NCBI RefSeq assembly: GCF_011299095.1 | Contig: NZ_CP049889.1 | Location: 532,501 to 596,500, forward strand | Source of the DNA: Jeotgalibaca porci | GTDB taxonomy: Bacteria > Bacillota > Bacilli > Lactobacillales > Aerococcaceae | Length of the DNA stretch: 64,000 nucleotides | Direction of reading: 5' to 3' | In this document: positions 1-8,781 of the stretch, in pieces | How positions within the stretch are numbered: the first letter of the stretch is position 1 | Layout of the letters: each line of letters opens with the position of its first letter | Made by a program: the position numbers and the translations under genes | Notes under the pieces: model-generated | Database searches by the model: none | What the model saw: the letters and a program-made list of their open reading frames with translations, nothing else | What the model was told of the DNA's origin: nothing

Positions 1-2002
1 TGACATCCGGCATCGTCATTGCGCCTTCCGTCATTAATAAGATTTTTTGGTTCAAGATAGTTGTTGTATCTTCAACAGGGAATTGTTGCACAATACGACT
101 ACCGTTTCCGATAATACCAATCGCGCTAAAGCCATTCATTTGCAAGACATCAATCGCGGCCGCTTTTTCCTCGTTAATGACTGAGGGAATTTCTACCTCG
201 GTAATCGGTGTATCCGAATCCTCTCCCAATTCCGCATAAGAAATGGCACGGGTCATCAACGGATTAAAAACATCCGATAAATAGTCTACAAATAATTTTT
301 GTTCATTATTTTTTGGTAATTTCAACGTCACATAGAGAATATATTCTGGGTCTTCAATAGGCGCAAAGCCTGCTGTGGAATACAAATATTCATAAGTACC
401 TGTATAGTAGCGGCCAGAATCAGGATTAACCAATTCGGCTGTCCCCGTCTTCACGCCTACTTCAGCGTTATCGATTTGATAAGCAGATGCAGTACCATAT
501 TCCGCATAAACAACTTCCGTTAAATACTGTAAGACTGATTGTGCTGTCTCAGCTGAAATAGGTGAAGAAACTTCTTCCGGCACTGTTTTTGTTTCTTTGC
601 CAGTCTTTGGATCCACAACCTTATCAATATAGTGAAGTTTCATCATCTTCCCATCGTTCGCAATTGCCGTGAAGGCTTGAACGAGTTGGAAAGGTGTCAC
701 AGTCACCCCTTGACCAAAGGATGTATTGGCTTTTTCCAACGGGTAATCATAGTTATAATTCCCTGTTGCTTCGCTGTCCAATCCCGAATTCGTTGACGTA
801 GCGATACCAAAAGCTTTCATATACGATTCCCATACATCAAAGCCCATTAGTTCAATCAGTTTTACGACTGCAACGTTACTCGAACGTGCAAATCCTTCCA
901 AATAAGAAATTTGGCCCCATCCGATTTTGTTGTAGTCCGAAACAATCCCGCCTTCAACCGCAATCGAACCGGATTGATACGTCACATGAGGGTTAAACAC
1001 ACCTTCTTCTACTGCAGCCGCAACCGTTAGAATTTTAAAGGTTGAACCTGGTTCAAACGATTCTTCAACAAGTAAATTCTGCCATTTCAAATCGATATCT
1101 TCCATCGTTGTTGCATTAAAGGTTGGGCGTTGCGTCGCTGCCATAACAGCTCCCGTTTTGGGATTCACTAACATAGCCACCATGGATTCAGGTTGGGCTT
1201 CTTCGTAGACTTGCGTCATCAACGATTCTAAGTACGTTTGCAGACGACGATCCAGCGTTAAATAAACGTCTTTCCCGTCTGTCGGCTCTTCCACAACCAT
1301 CTCTCCGCCCGGCAAAACATAGCCTAAGGAATCTTGTTGTTGGACAGCTTCACCATCTACACCTTTTAAGAGGTCATCGTATGCTTTTTCGACACCCATC
1401 TGCCCTGTCAGAACAGATTCGCCTTCTGTTTTAGCTTCTTCATCCAAAGCTGCGTAGCCGACTAAATGCGACGCAAAGATACCATTTGGATACAAGCGTG
1501 ACGGTGTCTCTTCAAAGACCAGACCCGGTACATTTTCTTCTTCAATTTTCATTTTAACACCATAAGATAAATCAGAACCTGCATTCCCGAATTCAACTTG
1601 GTCAACATCCGGCTGACTGATTATTTTATAGATTTCTTCTCGTGGCATATCAATATACTTCGCGAGTACTTCTGCTGTTTTTTCCTTATCAACGATGTGA
1701 TTAGGCTTTTCTTTGTCTTCGCTCCATTTATCAGTCAAAACACCGATTAACGAATAAGAAGTAGCATCCAGAGCAATCGGGTTTCCACCAATATCATAGA
1801 TGGTTCCTCTTTTTGCCGGTAGAATGCTACTCCTAGTATACAAGTCATCAATCCGCTCGCTTAAGTTTTCGCCATTTACCGATTTGGTAATCATAATAGT
1901 CGAAAAGCGTACGATAAATAGAAGGAATACCAATCCAGTCAGAAGCATCATCACGCGCGTCATGTTGCGTCTATTTTTTTGTGGATTGTTTTGATCTTTC
2001 AT
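1..2002 (-). CDS. pbpX: PBP2X-type division transpeptidase (partial, C-terminus off the window)
   Basis: Class B penicillin-binding protein that cross-links septal peptidoglycan from outside the membrane, as partner of FtsW and FtsL. The 667 visible codons show a basic cytoplasmic start, one membrane segment at about residues 14-35, a dimerisation domain, and a transpeptidase domain with the three catalytic motifs: STFK with nucleophile Ser320, SSN at 374-376 and KTGT at 518-521. After that comes a PASTA-like stretch which is cut off by the window edge. The ATG at 2002 overlaps the ftsL stop by 4 bases, so the two are translationally coupled. Its place as fourth gene of the dcw cluster (mraZ-rsmH-ftsL-pbp) and the PASTA tail favour PBP2X (FtsI-like) over PBP2B. 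No lesion is seen. Confidence 0.93.
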   Translation of the reverse strand, partial: MKDQNNPQKNRRNMTRVMMLLTGLVFLLFIVRFSTIMITKSVNGENLSERIDDLYTRSSILPAKRGTIYDIGGNPIALDATSYSLIGVLTDKWSEDKEKPNHIVDKEKTAEVLAKYIDMPREEIYKIISQPDVDQVEFGNAGSDLSYGVKMKIEEENVPGLVFEETPSRLYPNGIFASHLVGYAALDEEAKTEGESVLTGQMGVEKAYDDLLKGVDGEAVQQQDSLGYVLPGGEMVVEEPTDGKDVYLTLDRRLQTYLESLMTQVYEEAQPESMVAMLVNPKTGAVMAATQRPTFNATTMEDIDLKWQNLLVEESFEPGSTFKILTVAAAVEEGVFNPHVTYQSGSIAVEGGIVSDYNKIGWGQISYLEGFARSSNVAVVKLIELMGFDVWESYMKAFGIATSTNSGLDSEATGNYNYDYPLEKANTSFGQGVTVTPFQLVQAFTAIANDGKMMKLHYIDKVVDPKTGKETKTVPEEVSSPISAETAQSVLQYLTEVVYAEYGTASAYQIDNAEVGVKTGTAELVNPDSGRYYTGTYEYLYSTAGFAPIEDPEYILYVTLKLPKNNEQKLFVDYLSDVFNPLMTRAISYAELGEDSDTPITEVEIPSVINEEKAAAIDVLQMNGFSAIGIIGNGSRIVQQFPVEDTTTILNQKILLMTEGAMTMPDV

Positions 2003-2382
2003 CGCGTTACATTCCTCACATTGGTTTCATTCATTTTTAGTCCCATTGATTCAGCTATTTCCATAATCCGGTTATAGCGCGAAAGTTCTTGAACTTCTTG
2101 GTTTAAGTTATTATTTTCAATTGATACAGTTACATTATTATTTTGTAAGTCCTGTAATTGTCTGTTCTGATTGGAAATTGTTACTTGTGTAATCAAACTT
2201 GTAAATACGAGAATAAGTGCTGTAAACCCTATTACGGCTAAAGTAACAATTTCTTTTGCCCATGGTCTAGTCGCAATTCTACGACCAGGAACAACCGGGG
2301 ATACCGGTGTGGCTTGTGGGCTGGGATTCTGAACGTCTATAAGAGGATCGTACAAATTGTTAGCATATTCTGGAGTTGCCAC
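1999..2382 (-). CDS. ftsL: Cell division protein FtsL
   Basis: Small bitopic division protein, 127 residues, that bridges FtsB/DivIC and the septal synthase. The layout is typical: a proline-rich cytoplasmic arm (1-43), one membrane helix at about 45-66, then an extracytoplasmic coiled coil rich in Gln, Asn and Leu (about 70-105). The start is a GTG at 2382, chosen because AGGAG lies 8 bases upstream; no ATG with a ribosome site is nearby. Sequence conservation in this family is low, so the call rests on topology, length and its position between rsmH and the transpeptidase gene. The stop overlaps the next start (ATGA). Confidence 0.88.
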   Translation of the reverse strand: MATPEYANNLYDPLIDVQNPSPQATPVSPVVPGRRIATRPWAKEIVTLAVIGFTALILVFTSLITQVTISNQNRQLQDLQNNNVTVSIENNNLNQEVQELSRYNRIMEIAESMGLKMNETNVRNVTR

Positions 2383-2407
2383 AGACTACACTCCTTCCGG
2401 ATTTGTT

Positions 2408-3367
2408 TTAATTATCTGATTTATGTTTCCGTTCAATAATACGGAGTTTTGAACTTTGCGAACGACGGTTCTCATCCAGTTCTGAGTCACTCGGTAAAAT
2501 CGGCTTGCGATTGATTAATTTATAATCTGGTTCCATTTGGGACGGTAGTAAAGGTAAGTTCGCCGGAATATCTTCTTTCGAAGAAACTTCTTTAAACATG
2601 GTCTTTACAATCCGGTCTTCCAACGATTGGAACGTAATCACGCTCATGCGGCCGTTCACGTTTAATAATTCCAAAGCATCTTCAATTGAATCGGAAATGG
2701 CATCCAATTCATCATTGACTGCAATACGCAGTGCTTGGAAAATACGCTTACCTGGATGTCCACCTTTTCTTCTTGCGGCAGCCGGAATACTATCACGAAT
2801 GATATCAACTAACTCACCGGTTGTTTCAATCGGCTTCTCAGCGCGCAACTTTTCAATCCGACGTGCAATTTGTTTAGAAAATTTCTCTTCACCGTAACGG
2901 TAGAAGATTTTTACTAATTGCTCATAAGACCATTCATTGATTACAGTATAGGCCGTCAATTCTTGGTCTTGATCCATCCGCATATCTAACTTCGCATCAA
3001 AGCGGTAACTAAATCCGCGCTCTGCTTCATCCAACTGCGGTGATGAAACGCCTAAGTCATATAAGATGCCATCTACGCCAAATACATTTCGGCTCTCAAG
3101 TTCTTCTTTAATATGACGAAAATTTGATTTAATCAGGGTTACTTGCCCATTTTCAATATATGTTTTTAATTCTCTCTCAGCGTTTTCAATCGCCACACGG
3201 TCCTGATCAAATGCATACAAATGACCTTCCGCGTTCAATTTTTCTAATATTTTACGGCTGTGTCCAGCGCCTCCCAGGGTACAATCAACATAAATACCAT
3301 CTGATTTGATAGCCAGGCCATCAATGGACTCTTCCAACAGCACACTATAGTGTTCAAATTCTGACAT
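2408..3367 (-). CDS. rsmH: 16S rRNA (cytosine(1402)-N(4))-methyltransferase RsmH
   Basis: SAM-dependent methyltransferase (formerly MraW) that modifies C1402 in the decoding centre of 16S rRNA. The N-terminus HYSVLL is family-specific, and the SAM-binding glycine loop [10 protein letters not shown] lies near residues 28-37. A helical insert follows, then the [12 protein letters not shown] block and the C-terminal signature around SFQSLEDR. I place the start at the ATG at 3367, which has AGGTG 7 bases upstream. A GTG at 3376 directly abuts the mraZ stop but lacks a good ribosome site. About 319 residues, normal for the family. Second gene of the dcw cluster. Confidence 0.95.
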   Translation of the reverse strand: MSEFEHYSVLLEESIDGLAIKSDGIYVDCTLGGAGHSRKILEKLNAEGHLYAFDQDRVAIENAERELKTYIENGQVTLIKSNFRHIKEELESRNVFGVDGILYDLGVSSPQLDEAERGFSYRFDAKLDMRMDQDQELTAYTVINEWSYEQLVKIFYRYGEEKFSKQIARRIEKLRAEKPIETTGELVDIIRDSIPAAARRKGGHPGKRIFQALRIAVNDELDAISDSIEDALELLNVNGRMSVITFQSLEDRIVKTMFKEVSSKEDIPANLPLLPSQMEPDYKLINRKPILPSDSELDENRRSQSSKLRIIERKHKSDN

Positions 3368-3376
3368 TTTTTTCAC

Positions 3377-3808
3377 CTACAATCCAAAATCAATCATGTT
3401 CTCAGCAATATCTTCAAATGACTCTTCTGCTTCTTCTGCGAAGGCATTCCATTTTTCACTGCTCCAAATCTCAATTCGATCTGAGACTCCAACAACATGG
3501 CATTCTTTTTCTATTTTTGCGTATTCCATTAAATTTTTAGGGACATTAATCCGACCTTGCTTATCAATTTCTGCTTCAACCGCTGCAGAATAAAAGAACC
3601 GTACAAAAGCACGTGCATCTTTCTTAGCAAGTGGTAAATTTTTCAGTTTTTCTTCGAGTATTTTCCATTGGTCCATAGGGTAACCAAATAAACAGCCGTC
3701 CAACCCGCGTGTCAGAATAAAACGCTCTCCCAACTCCTCGCGGAATTTAGCTGGCATAATGATGCGGCCTTTCGCATCCATATTGTGCTTGTATTCGCCC
3801 ATCAGCAT
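3377..3808 (-). CDS. mraZ: Transcriptional regulator MraZ
   Basis: Small DNA-binding protein with two SpoVT-AbrB-like domains (about residues 5-50 and 77-122). It assembles into rings and binds direct repeats upstream of its own gene to control the dcw cluster. The N-terminal [12 protein letters not shown] and the central DKQGRINVP are the two diagnostic repeats. It has 143 residues, as usual. The start at 3808 has GGGGTG about 8 bases upstream; an ATG two codons later is a possible alternative. It heads the cluster here, and a candidate operator of three 10-bp-spaced boxes lies just upstream (3845-3869). Confidence 0.95.
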   Translation of the reverse strand: MLMGEYKHNMDAKGRIIMPAKFREELGERFILTRGLDGCLFGYPMDQWKILEEKLKNLPLAKKDARAFVRFFYSAAVEAEIDKQGRINVPKNLMEYAKIEKECHVVGVSDRIEIWSSEKWNAFAEEAEESFEDIAENMIDFGL

Positions 3809-3844
3809 GAAAAATCACCCCATTTTCCCAACATGAGTTTAGTC

Positions 3845-3869
3845 TACCACAATCCCCCACTTCCCACCA
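3845..3869 (-). promoter_or_regulatory. Candidate MraZ operator: three TGG(G/T)N boxes at 10-bp spacing
   Basis: On the minus strand, TGGTG (3869-3865), TGGGG (3859-3855) and TGGTA (3849-3845) recur every 10 bases about 40-60 bases before mraZ. MraZ is known to bind direct TGGGN repeats separated by 5 bases, which is this geometry. The assignment is by pattern only; I could not place a convincing -35/-10 pair next to it. Confidence 0.45.
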
Positions 3870-3888
3870 CCAAATATCAAAAAATTAA

Positions 3889-3929
3889 CAAAAAAAATCC
3901 CACACCTTGTTGATAACCAAAGGTGTGGA
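3889..3929 (-). terminator. Rho-independent terminator after the glycosyltransferase
   Basis: A 9-bp perfect stem (3900-3908 with 3920-3928) around an 11-base loop, followed on the minus strand by a run of seven or eight T. It lies just downstream of the glycosyltransferase stop at 3967 and separates that unit from mraZ. Confidence 0.85.
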
Positions 3930-3966
3930 ACGTATAAGCTTGTTATTACAAGGTTTGTCAATCATT

Positions 3967-4998
3967 TCACGGTGTGGGGCCATCGCCCATTACGTCGTGG
4001 TAACGGGAAAGTGTTTGGGCATACAATGCACGTAATTGCTCCCCTACTTGATTAATATCCCGTTTTTTTACTTCTTCATATGCGTTAAAAACTAATGTTG
4101 GTAATTCTCCGTTAAAGAGTTTAGTGATTGTCTCTGCAAAAGAAACTACATCCGCGGCTTTATACACGTGTTCGCCTGAAATATATTCAGAATAAATCGG
4201 GATATCCCGCAATAAAATATTTTGTTGCATCGCCATTGCTTCTAACAGTACAATTCCTTCCGTTTCTTCGTAGGTCGGGAAAAGAAATAAGTCAACTCCT
4301 GCATAAGCATTACGCAATTCCTCTGCCGGGATATAGCCCGCGAATTGCAGGTTCGGCAAATCTACTTTTACCGCTTCTTGAATTTCACTCGGAATTTCGA
4401 CCATACTCGTGTAGCCGAACCAGATGAATTTATATTCTGGTAAGCGTTTCGCCAACTCAACAAAATCCAAAATTCCTTTACGTTTAATATAGTGACCCAC
4501 TGCCATCACGATCTTATCTTGCTCGTTATAGCCGTAAGCCTCCCGAAACTGTTTGCGCATGGCGTCGGTCGCAGCATAATACTGAAGGTCAATACCATTT
4601 GAAATCGGATAGATGGGCGTAGTAACGCCTGACTCTTCTAAAAGCGCCTTCGCATAAGCAGTTGGGGTGACTACGACATCTCCCAAGTTATAACTTCTAA
4701 CAATCCATTTTTCAAAATGAGGTGCCAAAACGTTCGAAAACCGAAAGGAATTGCGGAAATCCTGCTTAGTAGAGTGAGCATGATACACAACTGGGATTCC
4801 TTTACGTTTCATTTTTTTGGCAAAAAGGACTGATTTAGGAAAATAAGTATTCATATGGACGATATCGTATGTATCAGCGGGATTGGTCGTATATATAACA
4901 CCAGCAGATGCGAGCGCGGTTTTTTGGTGTTCAACTGCCTTACCCAGACCAGAATGTTTGATGAAGCGTAAGTCACCTGAATATAATAATACTTTCAT
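3967..4998 (-). CDS. GT4 glycosyltransferase, LafB/BgsA-like (second sugar of the glycolipid anchor)
   Basis: Family 4 glycosyltransferase of 343 residues with a GT-B fold. The N-terminal half reads MKVLLYSGD, then HSGLGKAVEHQKTAL and DIVHMNTYFP, and the donor-side half carries the EETEGIVLLEAMA block containing the E-x7-E catalytic pair. This pattern, including YHAHSTKQDFRNSFR, is what I recall of enterococcal BgsA and listerial LafB. Those enzymes add the second hexose to monoglucosyl-diacylglycerol, making the lipid that anchors lipoteichoic acid on the cytoplasmic membrane face. The start has AAAGGAGG 6 bases upstream. Substrate is inferred from family resemblance. The likely first enzyme of the pathway lies about 10.6 kb away (15639-16835) rather than adjacent. 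Confidence 0.72.
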   Translation of the reverse strand: MKVLLYSGDLRFIKHSGLGKAVEHQKTALASAGVIYTTNPADTYDIVHMNTYFPKSVLFAKKMKRKGIPVVYHAHSTKQDFRNSFRFSNVLAPHFEKWIVRSYNLGDVVVTPTAYAKALLEESGVTTPIYPISNGIDLQYYAATDAMRKQFREAYGYNEQDKIVMAVGHYIKRKGILDFVELAKRLPEYKFIWFGYTSMVEIPSEIQEAVKVDLPNLQFAGYIPAEELRNAYAGVDLFLFPTYEETEGIVLLEAMAMQQNILLRDIPIYSEYISGEHVYKAADVVSFAETITKLFNGELPTLVFNAYEEVKKRDINQVGEQLRALYAQTLSRYHDVMGDGPTP

Positions 4999-5017
4999 TC
5001 TAATCCTCCTTTTTACT

Positions 5018-5395
5018 TTAACCGCGGATTAATTGTAGAATTCGTGCAATGACAATGACATAGTAGAGTGCGAATCCGATGACAAAGCCCATTTTCATAA
5101 TAATCGAAAAAACTTTCCCGGCCATAAACTGCTTGGGTGATTTTTCAAAATACAAAGTTATTCCTAATCCAATCAAGAAGATACCAAATAAATAGTGTGG
5201 GAGTAAACTAAAAGCCAACCAACGACCGCTCAATATATGAATCCCCACTAATAAAATAGGTAACACGGTATCCGTTACCGAGAACTTAAATTTATTTCGA
5301 TACATTAAATAAGAGCGGAAAAATAAATGCACAATAATAATTTGTAAAATTGGAAAGACATATAAAAATATTTCTAGAATATCAAAGTTATTCAC
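5018..5395 (-). CDS. DUF3397 membrane protein
   Basis: Integral membrane protein of about 125 residues with four predicted helices and short polar loops, matching the DUF3397 family, whose gene usually sits between rpmF and mraZ in Lactobacillales. Function is unknown. I choose the GTG at 5395 because a strong GGAAAGGAAG sits 6-8 bases before it. An in-frame ATG at 5425 would add ten residues (MRLVGKEVEH) but has no well-placed ribosome site. It lies 19 bases upstream of the glycosyltransferase gene, so the two are probably co-transcribed, separately from rpmF, which has its own terminator. Confidence 0.8.
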   Translation of the reverse strand: MNNFDILEIFLYVFPILQIIIVHLFFRSYLMYRNKFKFSVTDTVLPILLVGIHILSGRWLAFSLLPHYLFGIFLIGLGITLYFEKSPKQFMAGKVFSIIMKMGFVIGFALYYVIVIARILQLIRG

Positions 5396-5500
5396 GTGTT
5401 CTACTTCCTTTCCGACTAGCCTCATTTATTTTACAACGAACGACCTTCGCTTTGCACCTTCTAAAGTCTGATTTTTGAAAATGATGGTGTAGGGAATCGG

Positions 5501-5544
5501 AAAGTGCTAACTCAGATGCAAAATCCCGTTTGAGTTAGCACTTT
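5501..5544. repeat. Family A palindromic repeat, single copy
   Basis: A perfect 14-bp inverted repeat (5501-5514 with 5531-5544) around a 16-base loop. Its inner arms read ...actca and tgagt..., the same core as the units at 26149, 42221 and 50571, while the outer arm sequence is different but still fully complementary. It lies between rpmF's terminator and the DUF3397 gene. It could act as a terminator, but no T-run follows on the minus strand. Confidence 0.7.
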
Positions 5545-5573
5545 TCGTCCTGCCTCATCTCTCATTCAATGAT

Positions 5574-5607
5574 AAAAAAAAGCCGGCAGACATAATGTCC
5601 CCCGGTT
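5574..5607 (-). terminator. Terminator of the yqe-rpmF operon
   Basis: On the minus strand an ACCGG...CCGG stem enclosing the palindrome gacataatgtc is followed by eight T. It starts 23 bases after the rpmF stop, so it probably ends the long operon that runs down from yqeG. Confidence 0.8.
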
Positions 5608-5629
5608 CATTTTTATCATATTAAGCTGA

Positions 5630-5809
5630 TTAAGCTTCTGATGAAATAACTTCTTTGCCGTCGTATTGACCGCATGAAGCACACACGTGGTGGCTTTTCT
5701 TGAATTCACCACAATTTGGGCAAGCTGTCATACCAGGTACTTCCAATTTGAAGTGCGTACGTCTTTTCGCCTTGCGTGCTTTAGATGTTCTTCTTTTAGG
5801 TACTGCCAT
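5630..5809 (-). CDS. rpmF: 50S ribosomal protein L32
   Basis: Ribosomal protein of the large subunit, 59 residues. It has the canonical [17 protein letters not shown] basic start and a four-cysteine zinc ribbon (CPNC and CASC). The start is the ATG at 5809, with AGGGAGG about 9 bases upstream; an in-frame upstream extension to 5854 is not needed and lacks similarity to L32. It follows yceD by 48 bases, the usual bacterial pairing, and is the last gene of the operon. Being the four-cysteine form, it needs zinc; a cysteine-free paralogue may exist elsewhere in the genome. Confidence 0.97.
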   Translation of the reverse strand: MAVPKRRTSKARKAKRRTHFKLEVPGMTACPNCGEFKKSHHVCASCGQYDGKEVISSEA

Positions 5810-5857
5810 TTCCTTACACCTCCCTGTATTGTTCGTCGAGTTATCGACAATCAAGCA

Positions 5858-6415
5858 TCAATCTAAGTTTTCTTCGTCTTGAAGAAGAGCTTTCAGACCT
5901 GCAAAACGCGGATCAATTTGTTCTTCTTTTTCCTTCGCTCTTTGTTTCTCGAGGTCATCTTCCGTTACAACACTCCAATTACTTCCTTGAGGCATGTCAC
6001 TTGATTGGCGCTCTTCTTCGCTCAAAATTTGAGTTGGAATATTAAGCAAGATATTATCTTCGATAGCTGGCACTAAGTCCACCCAACCGTCCTCAATAGG
6101 AATAATGACATCTTCCGGATCGTTAGACCCTTCAAAATTCATTTCATCCTCAACATACGTTTCAAAGATTGGAATATTAAACGTTACTTCCACAGGCTCC
6201 AAAGAACGAGACGAAGGCAGGGTGACCGTGTAATCGATCTGGAAATTGGCAAGTACTGAACGATTTTCATATAATAGAAAACCAGTTGCTTTGATATCTG
6301 AAACTGCCAGGATTTCTTTATCCCTATCCATCAATGCTGTTTCCCGGTTAATTGTTTCAGTGAAATAAACCGGTTCACCACGATGTTCTTGGATTTCTTT
6401 TAAGGTCCACTTCAT
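5858..6415 (-). CDS. YceD family protein (DUF177), 23S rRNA accumulation
   Basis: Protein of 185 residues in the YceD/DUF177 family (B. subtilis YlbN), linked in E. coli to 23S rRNA accumulation and nearly always encoded directly before rpmF, as here. It starts MKWTLKEIQEH, has a central acidic beta-rich region (PVEVTFNIPIFETYVEDE) and a charged tail ending DEENLD. The start at 6415 has GGGGTGAAGGA 4-8 bases upstream; the open frame reaches back to 6472 but those residues look like untranslated leader. The biochemical role is not established. Sits between tmcAL and rpmF in the operon. Confidence 0.85.
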   Translation of the reverse strand: MKWTLKEIQEHRGEPVYFTETINRETALMDRDKEILAVSDIKATGFLLYENRSVLANFQIDYTVTLPSSRSLEPVEVTFNIPIFETYVEDEMNFEGSNDPEDVIIPIEDGWVDLVPAIEDNILLNIPTQILSEEERQSSDMPQGSNWSVVTEDDLEKQRAKEKEEQIDPRFAGLKALLQDEENLD

Positions 6416-6510
6416 TTCCTTCACCCCTAAAATAACAAATTGAATTATACTAGTGAAAAAATTGTTTGTCAATGTATTTTCCTTTACAACCTCACGAAAA
6501 GTTTGGCAGC

Positions 6511-7671
6511 CTAAGGAATAATAATTGGCGAACGCCTGAAATTCTGTTCTTCACCATGACCAAATGTATAAATGGCGTCGCTTCGAATCTCAATAGCTAA
6601 TTTTCCCGCTGTAAATTTGTTCATATTTGTGACGAAAGTTGTTTCGTCATTTTTTATTTGCTTCAAGTAGGCTCTGCCTTTTGCAGTAAAACCCAGTATG
6701 CGAACAGGTTGGTTTTCCTTAAAATACATCACTGCCTCTTCACGCGTGATTCCCAGTAAAATATAGACGCATAAGCGTTGTAACCTTACCCAGGACCAGC
6801 GTTTACTTTTTACCGACTCAATAAAAGTGGTAAAAGTTTCCGCCTCCAAGATATTTTTCTTCAAACGAAATTCGATTCCTTCTTCCATTTGATAAATTTC
6901 TCTTAATTGATCCGGCGTTTTCAAAACAATTTGGTATTTTAAGTACGGCCACCATGTGTCCCAGCTAACTGCTTTTTCTTGCATCAATCTGCTTGCATCC
7001 GGCACCCACAAACCAAGATTAGCATACTCCTGGTTCAAGAGCAACGTGCGCAAATACGTGCCGCTCGCCTGCTTAGAAGTGTCTCCACTTTGGTCATTGT
7101 GCCCGGCTCCCTTTCGTTGAATAACGACAGGTTGCATAGGCTTAGAATATAGAAGATTTTCTTTTAAGTAGGACAGCGCCAATTGATTATTGGGCTCATT
7201 CATACGAATGGCTGTTTTGCCAATTGTTGCTTCAATCGCTTCCGCCATCTGAGCGGCATAAGTACTCCCGTCATTACGTGACGACTGAAAATGCTGATCG
7301 ATTTGATCGGCAGATGCGACCAATTTTTCCGCTAATTCACTGAATTCACTTGTCGTTCCATTTTCAGCGCCAAATGAAATAGCATCGCAGTTCATTTGGT
7401 GGAGCAATCGGACATTTGCTTTGGCAAAGAAATCAGAAGCCTGAACACTTCCCAGAACAGATTGTTCCAGAACTAAGTCAGCACCATTCTCCAATGCCAT
7501 GCGTGCTCGCAGCCATTTATCATAAATAGCTGGTTCACCTCGTTGAGTAAAGTTTCCACTCATGGAAACGACCATCACATCAGCTCCCGATTGCTCACGC
7601 GCTTGTTGCAGTTGGAAACGATGGCCATTATGAAAAGGGTTATATTCTGCCACTACACCACAACTTTTCAT
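6511..7671 (-). CDS. tmcAL: tRNA(Met) cytidine acetate ligase TmcAL (YlbM)
   Basis: Enzyme that uses ATP and acetate to make N4-acetylcytidine at the wobble position of elongator tRNA-Met. The nucleotidyltransferase fold is clear: GVVAEYNPFHNGH with the HxGH motif at about residues 15-18, then MSGNFTQRGEPA and the LVLE block. The C-terminal half is the helical tRNA-binding part. With 386 residues it is near the normal 390-410. The start at 7671 follows AAAGGAGG by 6 bases. It follows yqeM by 15 bases, in the order also found in other Firmicutes genomes. Confidence 0.9.
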   Translation of the reverse strand: MKSCGVVAEYNPFHNGHRFQLQQAREQSGADVMVVSMSGNFTQRGEPAIYDKWLRARMALENGADLVLEQSVLGSVQASDFFAKANVRLLHQMNCDAISFGAENGTTSEFSELAEKLVASADQIDQHFQSSRNDGSTYAAQMAEAIEATIGKTAIRMNEPNNQLALSYLKENLLYSKPMQPVVIQRKGAGHNDQSGDTSKQASGTYLRTLLLNQEYANLGLWVPDASRLMQEKAVSWDTWWPYLKYQIVLKTPDQLREIYQMEEGIEFRLKKNILEAETFTTFIESVKSKRWSWVRLQRLCVYILLGITREEAVMYFKENQPVRILGFTAKGRAYLKQIKNDETTFVTNMNKFTAGKLAIEIRSDAIYTFGHGEEQNFRRSPIIIP

Positions 7672-7686
7672 CGCTTCCTCCTTTTA

Positions 7687-8421
7687 TTACTTTTTACATG
7701 CAAAGAACCACCGTGGACTGGTTTCTGAAACAGACTCGCGACCAAAATCGGCGGTTAAAGCGACTGACTTGAACCCAGCTTCGATTAGTAACTTTTTGTA
7801 GACTGCGATTTCAAATACGCGTTCCTCGTGTAGTTCTTGGAGACGATTAAACGAACCATCTTCATTTTCGACGAAAAACGTCAATAAATGCTCAACAGAG
7901 TTCTCTAGGTCGCCCTCAAAACTCTCCCACAAGAAAACATCATCTTCATCTTGGTGAATATATTGATAACCAGGGAATACGTTATTCACTTGATGTAAGG
8001 AGTGAACATCGAATAAAAAGACACCCTCGTCTTTTAGATTCGCGTACACGCCCTCAAAAACGGCCTTTAAGTCGTTTTCTTCCCTCAAGTAACATAATGA
8101 GTCGGAAAAGCACGTACAGACATCAAAGTGCCCAATATCTGCCAGTTCACGCATATCCCCCTGTAAGAGTTCAAACGAAACATTTTCTTCTTGCATCCGT
8201 TCATTCGCTAGAACAAGCATATCCTCTGACAAATCAAATCCCGTTACATCGTGACCTCTTTTAGCCAATTGCACCGCAATCTGTCCGGTTCCACAAGCAA
8301 GTTCCAAAATCTCCAGGTTCTTATCAGCTGGTTGGTATTTTTTTATAAATGCCATCCAGTCATCATAAACGGACTGATCCATCACTTTATCATAAAAATA
8401 GGAGAAGATGTGATAACTCAT
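7687..8421 (-). CDS. Class I SAM-dependent methyltransferase, YqeM-like
   Basis: Methyltransferase of 244 residues with a Rossmann core. Motif I is LELACGTGQIA (about residues 38-48), motif II is VTGFDLS, and an acidic QGDMREL strand follows. The N-terminus MSYHIFSYFYDKVM and the position directly after rsfS match YqeM of Bacillus. The substrate is unknown. The start overlaps the rsfS stop by one base (TAATG), so translation is coupled. It sits within the ribosome-assembly operon, so a translation-related substrate is plausible, but that is inference. Confidence 0.82.
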   Translation of the reverse strand: MSYHIFSYFYDKVMDQSVYDDWMAFIKKYQPADKNLEILELACGTGQIAVQLAKRGHDVTGFDLSEDMLVLANERMQEENVSFELLQGDMRELADIGHFDVCTCFSDSLCYLREENDLKAVFEGVYANLKDEGVFLFDVHSLHQVNNVFPGYQYIHQDEDDVFLWESFEGDLENSVEHLLTFFVENEDGSFNRLQELHEERVFEIAVYKKLLIEAGFKSVALTADFGRESVSETSPRWFFACKK

Positions 8422-8777
8422 TACTCAGTTACCCACTCAGAAATATCTACTAACGGTGCATCGCTCCATAGTTTTTCCAAGTTATAGTATGAACGCTCGT
8501 CGTTACTAAAAATATGAACGATTACGTCGCTCAAGTCGATCAAAGTCCAGTTACCTGAATCTTTTCCTTCTTGATTTTTCAATGGGATTTTGTTTTTATG
8601 AACGGATTGAGTAATACCTTCCGCAATCGCACCCATTTGACGTTCGTTACGACCGTTCATGACTACAAAATAGTCACCGATTGACGTTAGACCACGAACA
8701 TCCATTACCACTATATTTTCTGCTAACTTATCGTCAGCCGCTCTTACTACAACTTCTAAAATTTCTTCACTTTTCAA
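8421..8777 (-). CDS. rsfS: Ribosomal silencing factor RsfS
   Basis: Binds uL14 on the 50S subunit and blocks joining with 30S in starved or stationary cells. The 118-residue protein shows the family core: ADDKLAENIVVMDVRGLTSIGDYFV, then RQMGAIAEGI, GNWTLIDLSDVIVHIF and the closing YYNLEKLWSDA. Length is normal. It follows yqeK by 4 bases and overlaps yqeM by one base, so it is an internal gene of the yqe operon. The start at 8777 is the first methionine before the conserved EILEVVV segment. Confidence 0.95.
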   Translation of the reverse strand: MKSEEILEVVVRAADDKLAENIVVMDVRGLTSIGDYFVVMNGRNERQMGAIAEGITQSVHKNKIPLKNQEGKDSGNWTLIDLSDVIVHIFSNDERSYYNLEKLWSDAPLVDISEWVTE

Positions 8778-8781
8778 AATA

